Counted from the stretch's first letter, positions 8,878-17,628 are shown. The stretch is DNA of 64,000 nucleotides from Streptomyces galbus (GCF_005280195.1 NZ_SZPR01000010.1:309888-373887), one strand, 5' to 3'. Program-made: numbers and translations. The notes: generated by a model not told the origin, from the sequence alone.

Positions 8878-9001
8878 GCTGCCTACTTCCAGGCAGCATA
8901 GGCGCCCGAAGCGGCCGTTCCCGGTCCGGGGCGGCCCGCGCTCCGACCGAAATATTACTCGTCAGTACACCCAGTTCCTGCCCGCTAAGCAAGCGCTTTG
9001 A
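8878..9001 (-). promoter_or_regulatory. etfBA upstream region with inverted repeats
   Basis: Three elements are visible. GCTGCCT-N6-AGGCAGC (8878-8897) can form a leader hairpin. TACT-CGTC-AGTA (8956-8967) is a short dyad. AGCAAGCGCTTTGA (8988-9001) is close to the AnCAAGnnCTTGnT pattern I recall for KstR2-type TetR regulators. The last two are the likelier operator sites. Confidence 0.45.
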
Positions 9002-9064
9002 ACTGTGACCTGTGCAACGCAGCGTAACCGGAATGCAGCGATCTCGCAGGGCGCGGGGGCGTGA

Positions 9065-9619
9065 TCAATCACGCAGCGCGGTGAAACGGCCCTGGTGGTA
9101 GAGCAGCGGCCGGCCGGCGCCGGTGGGGTCGCCGAGCAGGACCTCGGCCAGCACGAGGCGGTGGTCGCCGGCCGGCACGCGCGCGTGGACGCGGCACACC
9201 AGCCAGGCCAGCACGTCGTCGAGCACGGGGACGCCGTGCGGTCCCTCGTGCCAGGAGGTCGGCGCGCCGAACCGGTCGGCACCGCTGCGCGCGAAGGTGG
9301 CGGCCAGCTCCCGCTGGTGCTCGCCGAGTATGTGGACGCCGATGTGCTCGGCCCGGGACACCGTGGGCCAGCTCGAGGCGCCGGTGCCGATGCCGAAGGA
9401 GACCAGCGGGGGCTCGGCGGAGACGGAGCTGAGGGAGGTGGCGGTGAAGCCGACCGGGCCGCCGTCACCGGACGCGGTGATCACGGCGACGCCCGCCGCG
9501 TGCCGCCGGAAGACGGAGCGGAACAGGTCGGGAGAGGCGAGCCGGGCGGTGCCGAGGCCCGCGGGGGCCGATGCGGTCGAGGCGGTCGACGCGGCTGACG
9601 TGGCGGACGTGGCTGTCAT
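9065..9619 (-). CDS. Flavin reductase-like FMN-binding protein
   Basis: A 184-residue protein. The ATG at 9619 has AAGGACC eight bases upstream. An alanine/serine/threonine-rich leader of about 25 residues precedes the domain, which begins LFRSVFRRHAAGVAVITA. GFTATSLSSVSAEPPLVSFGI follows and GDHRLVLAEVL is near the C-terminus. This is the split-barrel fold of NAD(P)H:FMN oxidoreductases that supply reduced flavin to two-component monooxygenases. No monooxygenase lies next to it, so its partner is elsewhere or it acts as a general reductase. Confidence 0.85.
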   Translation of the reverse strand: MTATSATSAASTASTASAPAGLGTARLASPDLFRSVFRRHAAGVAVITASGDGGPVGFTATSLSSVSAEPPLVSFGIGTGASSWPTVSRAEHIGVHILGEHQRELAATFARSGADRFGAPTSWHEGPHGVPVLDDVLAWLVCRVHARVPAGDHRLVLAEVLLGDPTGAGRPLLYHQGRFTALRD

Positions 9620-9827
9620 CGAGTGGTGGTCCTTCTGCGAGGAGGGGCGCGGGAATCCGTGGGTGCTCAACGGACCGGACAGCGCGCGCTCGCGTGACGG
9701 GCCAGGTCGACGTGGACCCGCCCGTGGAGAAGGAGTTCCTGGGGCATGGGGTCAGGCTGACGACGCAGGGCCCGACCGGTCAAGTTCACAGCGGTCCGCA
9801 CGGAGCGGCCCGGGGCCGCGGCCGACC

Positions 9828-10241
9828 TCACACCGCCTCGCCCAGCGCGGCGATGACGTCGGCCTTGCGGGGCTGCCCGGTGGCGCGGCGCACGACCCGT
9901 CCGTCGGCGTCGAGCACCAGCACGGTCGGCGTCTTGAGGATGTCGAGCTCCCGGACCAGGTCGAGCCGGTCCTCGGCGTCGATCTCCAGGTGGGCGACGC
10001 CGGGGACCATGGCCGCCACCTCGCCGAGCACCCGCCGGGTGGCCCGGCAGGGGGCGCAGAAGGCGGTGGAGAACTGCACGAGCGTGGCACGCGTGCCCAG
10101 TTCGCCGCCCAGCCGGTCGGACCGCAGTCGCTTGCCCTCGTCCCGCCCGCGCACCCGGACCCTCCCGCTCCGCCGTCGTTGCACGACCCCGAAGGCGCTC
10201 GCCGCCGCGAGCACCGCCAGGCACACCACGATTCCCGTCAT
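9828..10241 (-). CDS. Membrane-anchored thioredoxin-like protein
   Basis: A 137-residue protein. Residues 1-20 (MTGIVVCLAVLAAASAFGVV) form an N-terminal membrane anchor followed by a basic patch. The thioredoxin fold follows, with the redox motif FCAPCRA (CxxC) at about residues 62-65 and the cis-proline TPTVLVLDADG. It is divergently transcribed from a DUF4395 membrane protein. Thioredoxin/DUF4395 pairs recur in actinobacteria and suggest a joint role in thiol or sulfur redox chemistry at the membrane. Confidence 0.85.
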   Translation of the reverse strand: MTGIVVCLAVLAAASAFGVVQRRRSGRVRVRGRDEGKRLRSDRLGGELGTRATLVQFSTAFCAPCRATRRVLGEVAAMVPGVAHLEIDAEDRLDLVRELDILKTPTVLVLDADGRVVRRATGQPRKADVIAALGEAV

Positions 10242-10316
10242 CGTCTGCTCAACCGTTCATGAGACTGAAAAGATTCCCGCCTCCCTTCCCGGTTTCCGCT
10301 GCGGAATGCTTGATTC

Positions 10317-10733
10317 ATGGACATCGATGCACGAGGGCCGCGCTTCGGCGCGGCCGTGACGACCGTGGTCCTCGCGGTCGTGCTGATCACCGGCAGCGCC
10401 TGGCTGCTGGCCTGGCAGACGCTGGCGTTCGCGCTCGGCGCGGCGGGCGGGGTGGCGCGCTCACCCTACGGCCGGCTGTTCCGCGCGGTGGTACGGCCCC
10501 GGCTCGGGCCGCCGACCGCCTTCGAGTCGCCCGAACCGCCGCGGTTCGCGCAGGCCGTGGGGCTGGTGTTCGCCGGGGTGGGGCTCGTCGGCTTCTGGGC
10601 CGGACCCGCGTGGCTGGGACTCGCGGCCACGGGGGCGGCACTCGCGGCGGCGTTTCTCAACGCGGCCTTCGGGTACTGCCTCGGCTGCGAGGGGTACCTG
10701 CTCCTGCGCCGGGTGACGGTGCCCGCCGAGTGA
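10317..10733 (+). CDS. DUF4395 membrane protein
   Basis: A 138-residue integral membrane protein with about four hydrophobic helices. The DUF4395 signature is clear: an arginine-rich PRFGAAVTTVVL opening, a middle FRAVVRPRLGPP, and the closing AAFGYCLGCEGYLLLRR with two conserved cysteines (CLGC). Those cysteines could exchange electrons with the divergent thioredoxin-like protein. The function of the family is not established. The start is an ATG at 10317. The 75-base gap to the thioredoxin gene must hold both promoters. Confidence 0.85.
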   Translation: MDIDARGPRFGAAVTTVVLAVVLITGSAWLLAWQTLAFALGAAGGVARSPYGRLFRAVVRPRLGPPTAFESPEPPRFAQAVGLVFAGVGLVGFWAGPAWLGLAATGAALAAAFLNAAFGYCLGCEGYLLLRRVTVPAE

Positions 10734-10922
10734 GTCCGGCGGGCGGGGCGGGTCGCGCCACGCGGACGTGACGAGGATCTCGCGGTGGCCGGGCACCAGG
10801 ACTGGAGGTCCGGCCGTTCTTCGGGCACGATCTGCGAGATGCCGCAAACCTACGGCAGCGTAACTTTCCCGCCGGGAGTCCCCTTCCCAGGCCGAGAAGA
10901 GAAGGAAGGGTCCGCCCCACCC

Positions 10923-11651
10923 ATGGCAGAGCTTGTCTACCGTCCCGTCATCGGTTTCGCGAAGACGATGTTCAAGGTCTGGGACCTCAAGATCGACTGC
11001 AAGGGATCGGAGAACATCCCGCGGTCGGGTGGAGCCGTGCTGGTGAGCAATCACATCAGCTACCTGGACTTCATCTTCGACGGCCTGGCCGCGCTCCCGC
11101 AGAAGCGCCTCGTGCGGTTCATGGCCAAGGAGTCGGTCTTCCGGCACCGGATCTCCGGTCCGCTGATGCGCGGGATGAAGCACATCCCGGTCGACCGGGC
11201 CCAGGGCGAGTCCGCCTACCAGCACGCGCTGGACTCGCTGCGCTCCGGCGAGATCATCGGTGTCTTCCCCGAGGCCACCATCTCGCCGTCGTTCACGCTG
11301 AAGAGCTTCAAGTCGGGTGCCGCCCGCCTCGCCCAGGAGGCGGGCGTCCCGCTGATCCCGATGGCCGTGTGGGGCACGCAGCGGCTGTGGACCAAGGGAC
11401 ACCCGCGCAACTTCCGCCGCAGCCACACGCCGATCACCATCCGGGTGGGCGAGGCGCTCGAGGCCCCGCGCGACCAGTACGCGGGCGCCATCACGCGCCG
11501 TCTGCGCGAGCGCGTCCAGGAGTTGCTGGAGGCCGCCCAGCGCGCCTACCCGGTGCGCCCCAAGGGCCCGGACGACACCTGGTGGATGCCGGCCCACCTC
11601 GGCGGTACGGCGCCGACGCCGGAACAGGTCCGGGAGGCCGAGGCGCGCTGA
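10923..11651 (+). CDS. Lysophospholipid acyltransferase (PlsC family)
   Basis: A 242-residue protein. The catalytic motif is NHISYLD (NHx4D), about 40 residues in. The second motif is FMAKESVF plus the region before MKHIPVDRA. The third motif is VFPEATIS, a variant of FPEG that still binds the glycerol phosphate. VPLIPMAVWGTQRLW is the fourth block. The enzyme acylates a lysophospholipid or 1-acylglycerol-3-phosphate at the cytoplasmic face of the membrane. The ATG at 10923 follows AAGGAAGGG. It stands alone between DUF4395 and an SDR gene. Confidence 0.9.
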   Translation: MAELVYRPVIGFAKTMFKVWDLKIDCKGSENIPRSGGAVLVSNHISYLDFIFDGLAALPQKRLVRFMAKESVFRHRISGPLMRGMKHIPVDRAQGESAYQHALDSLRSGEIIGVFPEATISPSFTLKSFKSGAARLAQEAGVPLIPMAVWGTQRLWTKGHPRNFRRSHTPITIRVGEALEAPRDQYAGAITRRLRERVQELLEAAQRAYPVRPKGPDDTWWMPAHLGGTAPTPEQVREAEAR

Positions 11652-11691
11652 GCTCCTCGCTTCTCCTGAGCACCCTCCCCCGGGCGGCGGT

Positions 11692-12585
11692 TCACGCCCC
11701 GAAGTAGTGGCCCTCGTCCAGGTCGGCCAGCAGGCCCGGCTGTTCGGGGTGCCAGTCCAGCAGCTCGCGGGTCAGGGCGCCGGAGGCCGGGCCGTCCACC
11801 GAGAGGAACGGCGCGAGCCAGCCGAAGTGCTGCTCCGCCTGGTCCGCCGGCAGCGACCGCACGGGGACGCCCAGGTGACGGCCGACGGTCTCGGCGATGG
11901 CGCGGACCGGCACGCCCTCCTCGTCGACGCCGTGCAGCCGGCTGCCCGCCGGGGCCTTCTCCAGGGCCAGCCGGAACAGGCGCGCCGCGTCCAGGCGGTG
12001 GACGGCCGACCAGCGCTGGGAGCCGTCGCCCGGGTACGCCGACACGCCCTTGGCGCGGGCCACCTCGATGACCTGCGGGACGAAGCCGTGGTCGCCGCGG
12101 CCGTGCACGGTCGGCGACAGCCGCACGACCGAGGCGCGCACGCCCCGCTCCACGAACGACAGGGCGGTCTCCTCGGACTTGCGCGGCAGGGCCCGGCCCT
12201 GGCCCGACGGGACGTCCCGTTCGGTGGCGAGCCGCCCCGGGGCGACGAGCAGCGTCCCCGAGGTGGCGACCAACGGCCGGTCGGAGCCCGCCAGTTCCGC
12301 GGCCATGGTCTCGATGGCGCGCCGGTCGGCCTCGGCGGCGGCCGGGTAGTTCTGGAAGTCGTGGATGAAGGCCAGGTGGACGACACCGTCCGCCTCCGCG
12401 GCGCCCCGGCGCAGGGCGTCGAGGTCGGCGAGATCGCCGCGCAGCGCCTCGGCTCCGGCCTCCTTGAGGGATGCCTCGCTCCGGTCGGAGCGGGCCAGGC
12501 CGACCACCCGGTGGCCGGCGTCGAGCAGTTCACGGACCACGGCGGAGCCGATGAAGCCGGTGGCACCGGTGACGAAGACACGCAC
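11692..12585 (-). CDS. Atypical SDR, NAD(P)-dependent epimerase/reductase
   Basis: A 297-residue extended SDR. The GTG at 12585 has GAGGAG ten bases upstream. RVFVTGATGFIGSAV carries the GxxGxxG nucleotide-binding motif. GVVHLAFIHDF, the TSGTLLV strand and VHRLDAARLFRLALE follow, as in the atypical SDRs with epimerase-like folds. The usual catalytic YxxxK is not obvious, so the reaction is uncertain. It is divergent from a LysR regulator, and a perfect TCAGAC/GTCTGA palindrome sits 26 bases upstream. It is probably activated or repressed by that regulator. Confidence 0.85.
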   Translation of the reverse strand: MRVFVTGATGFIGSAVVRELLDAGHRVVGLARSDRSEASLKEAGAEALRGDLADLDALRRGAAEADGVVHLAFIHDFQNYPAAAEADRRAIETMAAELAGSDRPLVATSGTLLVAPGRLATERDVPSGQGRALPRKSEETALSFVERGVRASVVRLSPTVHGRGDHGFVPQVIEVARAKGVSAYPGDGSQRWSAVHRLDAARLFRLALEKAPAGSRLHGVDEEGVPVRAIAETVGRHLGVPVRSLPADQAEQHFGWLAPFLSVDGPASGALTRELLDWHPEQPGLLADLDEGHYFGA

Positions 12586-12610
12586 AGTCGCTGCACTCCT
12601 CGAACGGGAA

Positions 12611-12625
12611 TCAGACAGGGTCTGA
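12611..12625. promoter_or_regulatory. Palindrome between SDR and LysR genes
   Basis: TCAGACAGGGTCTGA has perfect 6-bp arms around AGG, in the leader of the SDR gene. It is a likely site for the divergent LysR regulator. Confidence 0.5.
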
Positions 12626-12784
12626 CGAAGGGGACCCGGCGGATGCACTGCCGGGCCGGTGCCTCCAGCCTGCGGGCGGACCGCCCCGCGGGTCCAAGAC
12701 CCGTTCCGCACCGGGTGATGCACGTCGGGCATCACCGCAGCGCACGGCGGTCGCGGCGGGCCGGCCGGCGTTACCGTGGGGGGT

Positions 12785-13678
12785 ATGCCGCCCACCCCGC
12801 CGCCGTCCGTGGACCTCGACCTGCGTCTGGTGCGGTACTTCGCCGCCGTCGCGGAGCACCGCCACTTCGGGCGGGCCGCCGACGCGCTGCGCATCGCCCA
12901 GCCGTCGCTGAGCCGGCAGATCCGCCGCCTGGAGCAGCAGGTGGGCGCCCGGCTGCTGGACCGGACCCCGCGCGGCACCCGGCTGACCGAGGCCGGCGAG
13001 GCGTTCCTGCCGCGCGCCCGGGCGCTGTTGCGGGCGGCCGCGGAGGCGGCGGCGTACGCGCGGTCCGCCGGGGAGTCGGACGTGCTGACCGTGGGCTACA
13101 CGCTCGGCATCATCGTGACACCGGCGGTGCGCGAGCTGCGCCGGCGCCGGCCCGGCGCGGACGTGCGCGCGGTGCACCTGAAGTGGAACGAGTCCCGGGA
13201 CGCGCTGCTCGACCACCGGGTCGACGCGGCGGTGACCCGGCAGCCGCTGCGCACCCACGGCCTGGAGGTCACGCCCCTGTACGACGAGCCGCGCGTGCTG
13301 GTCGTACCGCTGGACCACCGGCTGGCGGGCAAGGAGAGCGTGACCCTCGACGACCTCGCGGACGAGCCGATGCCGCTGGTGCAGGACGCGGCGTGGAACG
13401 CGTACTGGCGCATCGACCCGCGGCCCGACGGGCGTCCCGCGCCCGGCGGGCCGGTCGTGGAGGAGCTGGAGGACAAGTTCGAGGTGATCGCCGACGGGCG
13501 GGCGGTGGCCATCGTCCCGATGCCGCGGACCCGCACGCTGCGCCCCGACCTGACGACGGTGCCGCTGGAGGACGTCGGGCCCACCCCGGTGCTGCTGGTG
13601 ACCCGGGAGGGAGACCGCCGCCGCTTGCTGACGGAGTTCCGCCGGACGGCGCAGGCCCTGCTCACGGGCCCCGCCTGA
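12785..13678 (+). CDS. LysR-family transcriptional regulator
   Basis: A 297-residue protein. The winged helix-turn-helix is RLVRYFAAVAEHRHFGRAAD followed by IAQPSLSRQIRRLEQQVGARLLDRTP. The effector domain begins at VLTVGYTLGIIV. The ATG at 12785 is chosen, but an in-frame GTG at 12776 is also possible. It is divergent from the SDR gene, the usual arrangement for a LysR protein controlling its neighbour. The effector is unknown. Confidence 0.92.
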   Translation: MPPTPPPSVDLDLRLVRYFAAVAEHRHFGRAADALRIAQPSLSRQIRRLEQQVGARLLDRTPRGTRLTEAGEAFLPRARALLRAAAEAAAYARSAGESDVLTVGYTLGIIVTPAVRELRRRRPGADVRAVHLKWNESRDALLDHRVDAAVTRQPLRTHGLEVTPLYDEPRVLVVPLDHRLAGKESVTLDDLADEPMPLVQDAAWNAYWRIDPRPDGRPAPGGPVVEELEDKFEVIADGRAVAIVPMPRTRTLRPDLTTVPLEDVGPTPVLLVTREGDRRRLLTEFRRTAQALLTGPA

Positions 13679-13683
13679 CCGGC

Positions 13684-14289
13684 TCAGCGCGCGGTGGGCA
13701 GCTCGGTGGGGAGCGACCTCCACAGGTGTTCCCGGTCGGGTGCGGCGCGCAGCGCGGCGAGCACCAGCGGGTGGGGGGTGGCGTACAGCTCCGGGTGGTC
13801 GGCCTCGCCGGCTGCCGGGTCGGGGACCCAGGCCAGGCGCTCGCCGTCCAGGGAGAACCGGGCGTCGACGCCGGGTCTGTTGCCGCGGGGGTCCTGGCGG
13901 TGCCATGCGCCGTGGAAGCGGACGGCGACCAGTCCGTGGACGACGTGTCCGTCACTGTCGTCGTGGCGCAGGCGCTGGTAGCACAGCGCGGCGGGGATGT
14001 CCTCGGCGCGCAGCAGGGCGGCGAGCGCGTGCGCCTTGGCGTGGCAGATGCCGGTGCGCTGCTCCAGGACGTCCGAGGCACGCCAGGTCACGCGGGGGTC
14101 CCCGGCGTCCTGGGAGTGCGGGATGGTGTCCCGGACGAACGTGAAGGCGGCCCGTGCATAGTCATACGAGTCGACGGCTTCCCGGGCGAGGCCCGCGGCC
14201 GTCCGCCTGACCACCGGGTGGTCGTGGTCGATGACCTCGTCGGCGGCGAGGTACGCGGAGAGGTCGGGCGTCATCTGGATGAGCTGCAT
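13684..14289 (-). CDS. Transglutaminase-like cysteine protein
   Basis: A 201-residue protein. The catalytic-type triad positions can be traced: Cys in RTGICHAKAHALAALLR, His in DGHVVHGLVAVRF and an Asp after ARFSLDGERL. A trailing WVPD segment fits the bacterial transglutaminase-like/arylamine-transferase-type fold. Such domains act as peptidases or amidases. No signal peptide, so it is cytoplasmic. Its promoter (TTGACG-N18-TATGCT) places the transcript start within about two bases of the ATG at 14289, which favours this start and a leaderless mRNA. Confidence 0.75.
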   Translation of the reverse strand: MQLIQMTPDLSAYLAADEVIDHDHPVVRRTAAGLAREAVDSYDYARAAFTFVRDTIPHSQDAGDPRVTWRASDVLEQRTGICHAKAHALAALLRAEDIPAALCYQRLRHDDSDGHVVHGLVAVRFHGAWHRQDPRGNRPGVDARFSLDGERLAWVPDPAAGEADHPELYATPHPLVLAALRAAPDREHLWRSLPTELPTAR

Positions 14290-14297
14290 GCCCGCAG

Positions 14298-14356
14298 AGC
14301 ATAGGAAAGCGATCACCCGAGCGTCAATGACTTTTCAGGTGATCGCATACCTATGC
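14298..14356 (-). promoter_or_regulatory. Promoter and long inverted repeat before the transglutaminase-like gene
   Basis: On the minus strand, TTGACG (14327-14322) and TATGCT (14303-14298) are spaced by 18 bases. A composite inverted repeat spans the region: GCATAGG-N3-GCGATCACC (14299-14317) against GGTGATCGC-N3-CCTATGC (14338-14356). It overlaps the promoter, so it is more likely an operator than only the terminator of the operon ending at 14379. Confidence 0.6.
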
Positions 14357-14378
14357 ATTCAGTGAGCTGATCCGGCCG

Positions 14379-15449
14379 CTACCGGGCCATCTCCTCCTTG
14401 ACCGCCGCGACGAACGCGTCGACGTCGTCCTCGGTCGTGTCGAAGGCGCACATCCAGCGCACGTCCCCGGCGGCCTCGTCCCAGAAGTAGAAGCGGAAGC
14501 GCTTCTGCAGGCGCAGGCTCACGTCGTGCGGGAGCCGGGCGAAGACGCCGTTGGCCTGGACCGGGTGCAGGATCTCCACCCCGTGCACCGCGCGCACGCC
14601 CTCCGCGAGGCGCTGGGCCATCTCGTTGGCGTGCCGGGCGTTGCGCAGCCACAGGTCCTTGGCGAGCAGGGCCTCCAACTGCACCGAGACGAACCGCATC
14701 TTGGAGGCGAGCTGCATCGACAGCTTGCGCAGGTGCTTCATCCGGCGGACCGCGTCCTGGTTGATGACGACGACCGCCTCGCCGAACATCGCGCCGTTCT
14801 TGGTCCCGCCCAGGGACAGGATGTCCACGCCGACCGCGTTGGTGAACGTCCGCATCGGGACGTCCAGCGCGGCGGCGGCGTTGGCTATCCGGGAGCCGTC
14901 GAGGTGGACCTTCATGCCGTGCGCGTGCGCGTGGTCGCAGATCGCGCGGATCTCCTCGGGCGTGTAGAGGGTGCCCAGCTCCGTGCTCTGGGTGATCGAG
15001 ACGACCTGCGGCATCGCCCGGTGCTCGTCCTCCCAGCCCCACGCCTGCCGGTCGATCAGCTCGGGGGTGAGCTTGCCGTCCGGTGTCGGCACGGTGAGCA
15101 GCTTCAGGCCGCCCATGCGCTCGGGGGCGCCCCCCTCGTCGACGTTGATGTGGGCGCTCTCCGCGCAGATCACCGCGCCCCAGCGGTCGGTGACCGCCTG
15201 GAGCGCGACGACGTTGGCCCCGGTGCCGTTGAAGACCGGGAACGCCTCCGCCGTGGGACCGAAGTGGCCGCGGATGATCCGCTGGAGGTTCTCGGTGTAC
15301 TCGTCCTCGCCGTACGCCACCTGGTGGCCGCCGTTGGCGAGGGCCAGGGCGGCCAGGACCTCGGGGTGGACCCCGGCGTAGTTGTCGCTGGCGAAACCGC
15401 GGACCTCCGGGTCGTGATGACGACGCGCGTCGGTCTTCGGGGGGTTCAC
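14379..15449 (-). CDS. Low-specificity L-threonine aldolase-like PLP enzyme
   Basis: A 356-residue fold-type I PLP protein. GFASDNYAGVHPEVLAAL opens the enzyme. FNGTGANVVAL is the cofactor-phosphate loop, HLDGSRIANAA holds the pyridine-contact Asp, and LSLGGTKNGAMFG carries the Schiff-base lysine. It cleaves L-threonine or allo-threonine to glycine and acetaldehyde. The GTG at 15449 overlaps the stop of the SDR gene as GTGA, so translation is coupled. It is the last of three genes with DUF6421 and an SDR. Confidence 0.92.
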   Translation of the reverse strand: MNPPKTDARRHHDPEVRGFASDNYAGVHPEVLAALALANGGHQVAYGEDEYTENLQRIIRGHFGPTAEAFPVFNGTGANVVALQAVTDRWGAVICAESAHINVDEGGAPERMGGLKLLTVPTPDGKLTPELIDRQAWGWEDEHRAMPQVVSITQSTELGTLYTPEEIRAICDHAHAHGMKVHLDGSRIANAAAALDVPMRTFTNAVGVDILSLGGTKNGAMFGEAVVVINQDAVRRMKHLRKLSMQLASKMRFVSVQLEALLAKDLWLRNARHANEMAQRLAEGVRAVHGVEILHPVQANGVFARLPHDVSLRLQKRFRFYFWDEAAGDVRWMCAFDTTEDDVDAFVAAVKEEMAR

Positions 15450-16192
15450 GGCTTCTCGGTGAGCCACAGGCGCTGTCCGTTCACTTCCTTGGCGGACTTC
15501 TCCCACACCCCGACGATCGCCTCGGCGAGGTCCTTCACGTCGGTGAAGCCCGCGAACTTCGCGTTGGGCCGGTCCGCGCGCATCGCGTCGTGCACCAACG
15601 CCTTCACCACCAGGATGGCAGCCGCCGACGTCGGGCCCTGCTCGCCCCCGGCCTTGCGGAAGTAGTCCGCCATGGCGAGCGTCCACGCCTCGGCCGCGGC
15701 CTTGCCGGCGGCGTACGCGGCGTTGCCCGCGGTCGGCTTGGTCGCGCCCGCGGCGCTGATCAGCACGTACCGGCCGCGGTCGCTGCGCTGGAGCACCTCT
15801 GAGAAGGCCAGCGAGGTGTGCTGCACGGTGCGCACGAGCAGCAGCTCCAGGAAGTCCCAGTCGTCGAGGCTGGTCTTGATGAAGGTCTCGCTGCCGCGCC
15901 AGCCGCCGACGAGGTGGACCAGGCCGTCGACGCGGCCGAACTCCTTCTCGGTGCGGGCGGCCCAGTCACGGGTGGACTGCAGGTCGAGCAGGTCGACCGT
16001 CTCCCCGGTGACCGTGGCCCCGCCGGAGGCGTAGCGGGCCGCGTCCACGGCCTCGGCGAGCCGCTCCGGGTCGTTGTCCGCGCCGATGACCGTGGCGCCG
16101 GCCTCGGCCAGCCGCAGCAGTGCCGCCCGGCCGGCGGGTCCGCCCGCACCGGCCACCGCGATGACCGCACCGTCGAGAGCCCCGTTGCCCAT
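15446..16192 (-). CDS. Short-chain dehydrogenase/reductase
   Basis: A 248-residue classical SDR. VIAVAGAGGPAGRA is the nucleotide loop and HLVGGWRG the NNAG-like region. LISAAGATKPTAGNAAYAAGKAAAEAW supplies Ser, Tyr and Lys (YxxxK) for catalysis. The ATG at 16192 has GAAGGGGAAG well placed. A GTG at 16234 overlaps the upstream stop as GTGA and would add 14 residues. The gene lies between DUF6421 and threonine aldolase with overlaps on both sides, so it works with them. The substrate is unknown. Confidence 0.9.
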   Translation of the reverse strand: MGNGALDGAVIAVAGAGGPAGRAALLRLAEAGATVIGADNDPERLAEAVDAARYASGGATVTGETVDLLDLQSTRDWAARTEKEFGRVDGLVHLVGGWRGSETFIKTSLDDWDFLELLLVRTVQHTSLAFSEVLQRSDRGRYVLISAAGATKPTAGNAAYAAGKAAAEAWTLAMADYFRKAGGEQGPTSAAAILVVKALVHDAMRADRPNAKFAGFTDVKDLAEAIVGVWEKSAKEVNGQRLWLTEKP

Positions 16193-16230
16193 GTTCTTCC
16201 CCTTCGCGGCAGTGTGCTGGAGTCGGTCGC

Positions 16231-17628
16231 TCACGCGGCGACCCGCTCGGCGCCGTCGGCCGTGATGCCCTTGGTGGAGGCGATCACGTTCTTCAGCTTC
16301 TTGGACAGTGCCTCATAGAACATGCTCAGGGGAAACTCGTCCGGAAGCACGTCGTCCACCAGCTTGCGCGGCGGCTGGGTCAGGTCCAGGGCGTCGGGGC
16401 CCTTGGCCCACATGGAGCCGGGGTGCGGGGCGAGGTAGGCGGCGACCAGCTCGTAGCCGGCGAACCAGTGGACGAGCTTCGGGCGGTCGATGCCGTCGCG
16501 GTACAGCTTCTCGATCTCGGCGCACAGCTCGTTGGTGACCTGCGGGGCGCGCTGCCAGTCGATGTGCAGCTTGTTGTCGGTCCAGCGGACGACGTCGTGC
16601 TTGTGCAGGTAGGCGAAGAGGAGCTGGCCGCCGAGGCCGTCGTAGTTGCGCACCCGCTCGCCCGTGACCGGGAAGCGGAACATGCGGTCGAAGAGGACCG
16701 CGTACTGCACGTCACGGGCCTGCGGGACGCCGTCGGCCTCCAGCTTCACGGCCTCCTTGAAGGCGGTCAGGTCGCAGCGCAGCTCCTCCAGGCCGTACAT
16801 CCAGAACGGCTGGCGCTGCTTGATCATGAACGGGTCGAACGGCAGGTCGCCGTGGCTGTGAGTGCGGTCGTGGACCATGTCCCACAGGACGAAGGCGTCC
16901 TGGCAGCGCTTCTGGTCGTCGACCATCGCGGCGATGTCCTCGGGCAGGTCGAGGCCCAGGATGTCGACGGCGGCGGCGGTGACGCGGCGGAAGCGGGCGG
17001 CCTCGCGGTCGCAGAAGATGCCACCCCAGGTGAAACGTTCCGGCGCCTGGCGGACGGCGATGGTCTCGGGGAAGAGGACGGCGGAGTTGGTGTCGTAGCC
17101 GGCCGTGAAGTCCTCGAAGGTGATGCCGCAGAACAGCGGGTTGTCGTAGCGGGTGCGCTCCAGCTCGGCGAGCCAGTCCGGCCAGACCATGCGCAGCACG
17201 ACCGCCTCGAGGTTGCGGTCGGGGTTGCCGTTCTGCGTGTACATCGGGAAGACGACCAGGTGCTGCAGGCCGTCGCGGCGGTCTGCGGCGGGCTGGAAGG
17301 CCAGCAGCGAGTCCAGGAAGTCCGGCACCGCGAAGCCGCCGTCGGCCCACGCGTGCAGGTCCGCGACCAGGGCCTCGTGGTAGGCGGCGTCGTGCGGGAG
17401 CAGCGGGGAGAGCTCGCGGACCGCCTCGGTCACGCGGCGCACCGCGGCCTCGGCGTCGGCCCGGCCCGGGGCGCCCTCGGCGCCGAAGTCGATCGAGCCG
17501 TCCTTGGACTGCCACGGCCGTATCTGCTCCACGGCATCCTTGAGCCGCGGCCAGGCCGGGTGCTCCACGACCCTGCCGGCCGGAGGAACCTGCTCCTCGG
17601 TCGCCGCCTGCACAAGAATTTCCGTCAT
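16231..17628 (-). CDS. DUF6421 protein
   Basis: A 465-residue soluble protein with GGAGGATGG just before the ATG at 17628. It has no membrane segment. A histidine-rich central stretch, WDMVHDRTHSHGDLPFDPFM, looks like a metal site. RYDNPLFCGITFEDFTAGYDTNSAVLFPETIAV is another dense conserved-looking block. I recognise it as DUF6421, common in Streptomyces and of unknown role. It is the first gene of a three-gene operon with an SDR and a threonine aldolase-like enzyme, which points to metabolism of an amino acid or aldehyde. Confidence 0.8.
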   Translation of the reverse strand: MTEILVQAATEEQVPPAGRVVEHPAWPRLKDAVEQIRPWQSKDGSIDFGAEGAPGRADAEAAVRRVTEAVRELSPLLPHDAAYHEALVADLHAWADGGFAVPDFLDSLLAFQPAADRRDGLQHLVVFPMYTQNGNPDRNLEAVVLRMVWPDWLAELERTRYDNPLFCGITFEDFTAGYDTNSAVLFPETIAVRQAPERFTWGGIFCDREAARFRRVTAAAVDILGLDLPEDIAAMVDDQKRCQDAFVLWDMVHDRTHSHGDLPFDPFMIKQRQPFWMYGLEELRCDLTAFKEAVKLEADGVPQARDVQYAVLFDRMFRFPVTGERVRNYDGLGGQLLFAYLHKHDVVRWTDNKLHIDWQRAPQVTNELCAEIEKLYRDGIDRPKLVHWFAGYELVAAYLAPHPGSMWAKGPDALDLTQPPRKLVDDVLPDEFPLSMFYEALSKKLKNVIASTKGITADGAERVAA

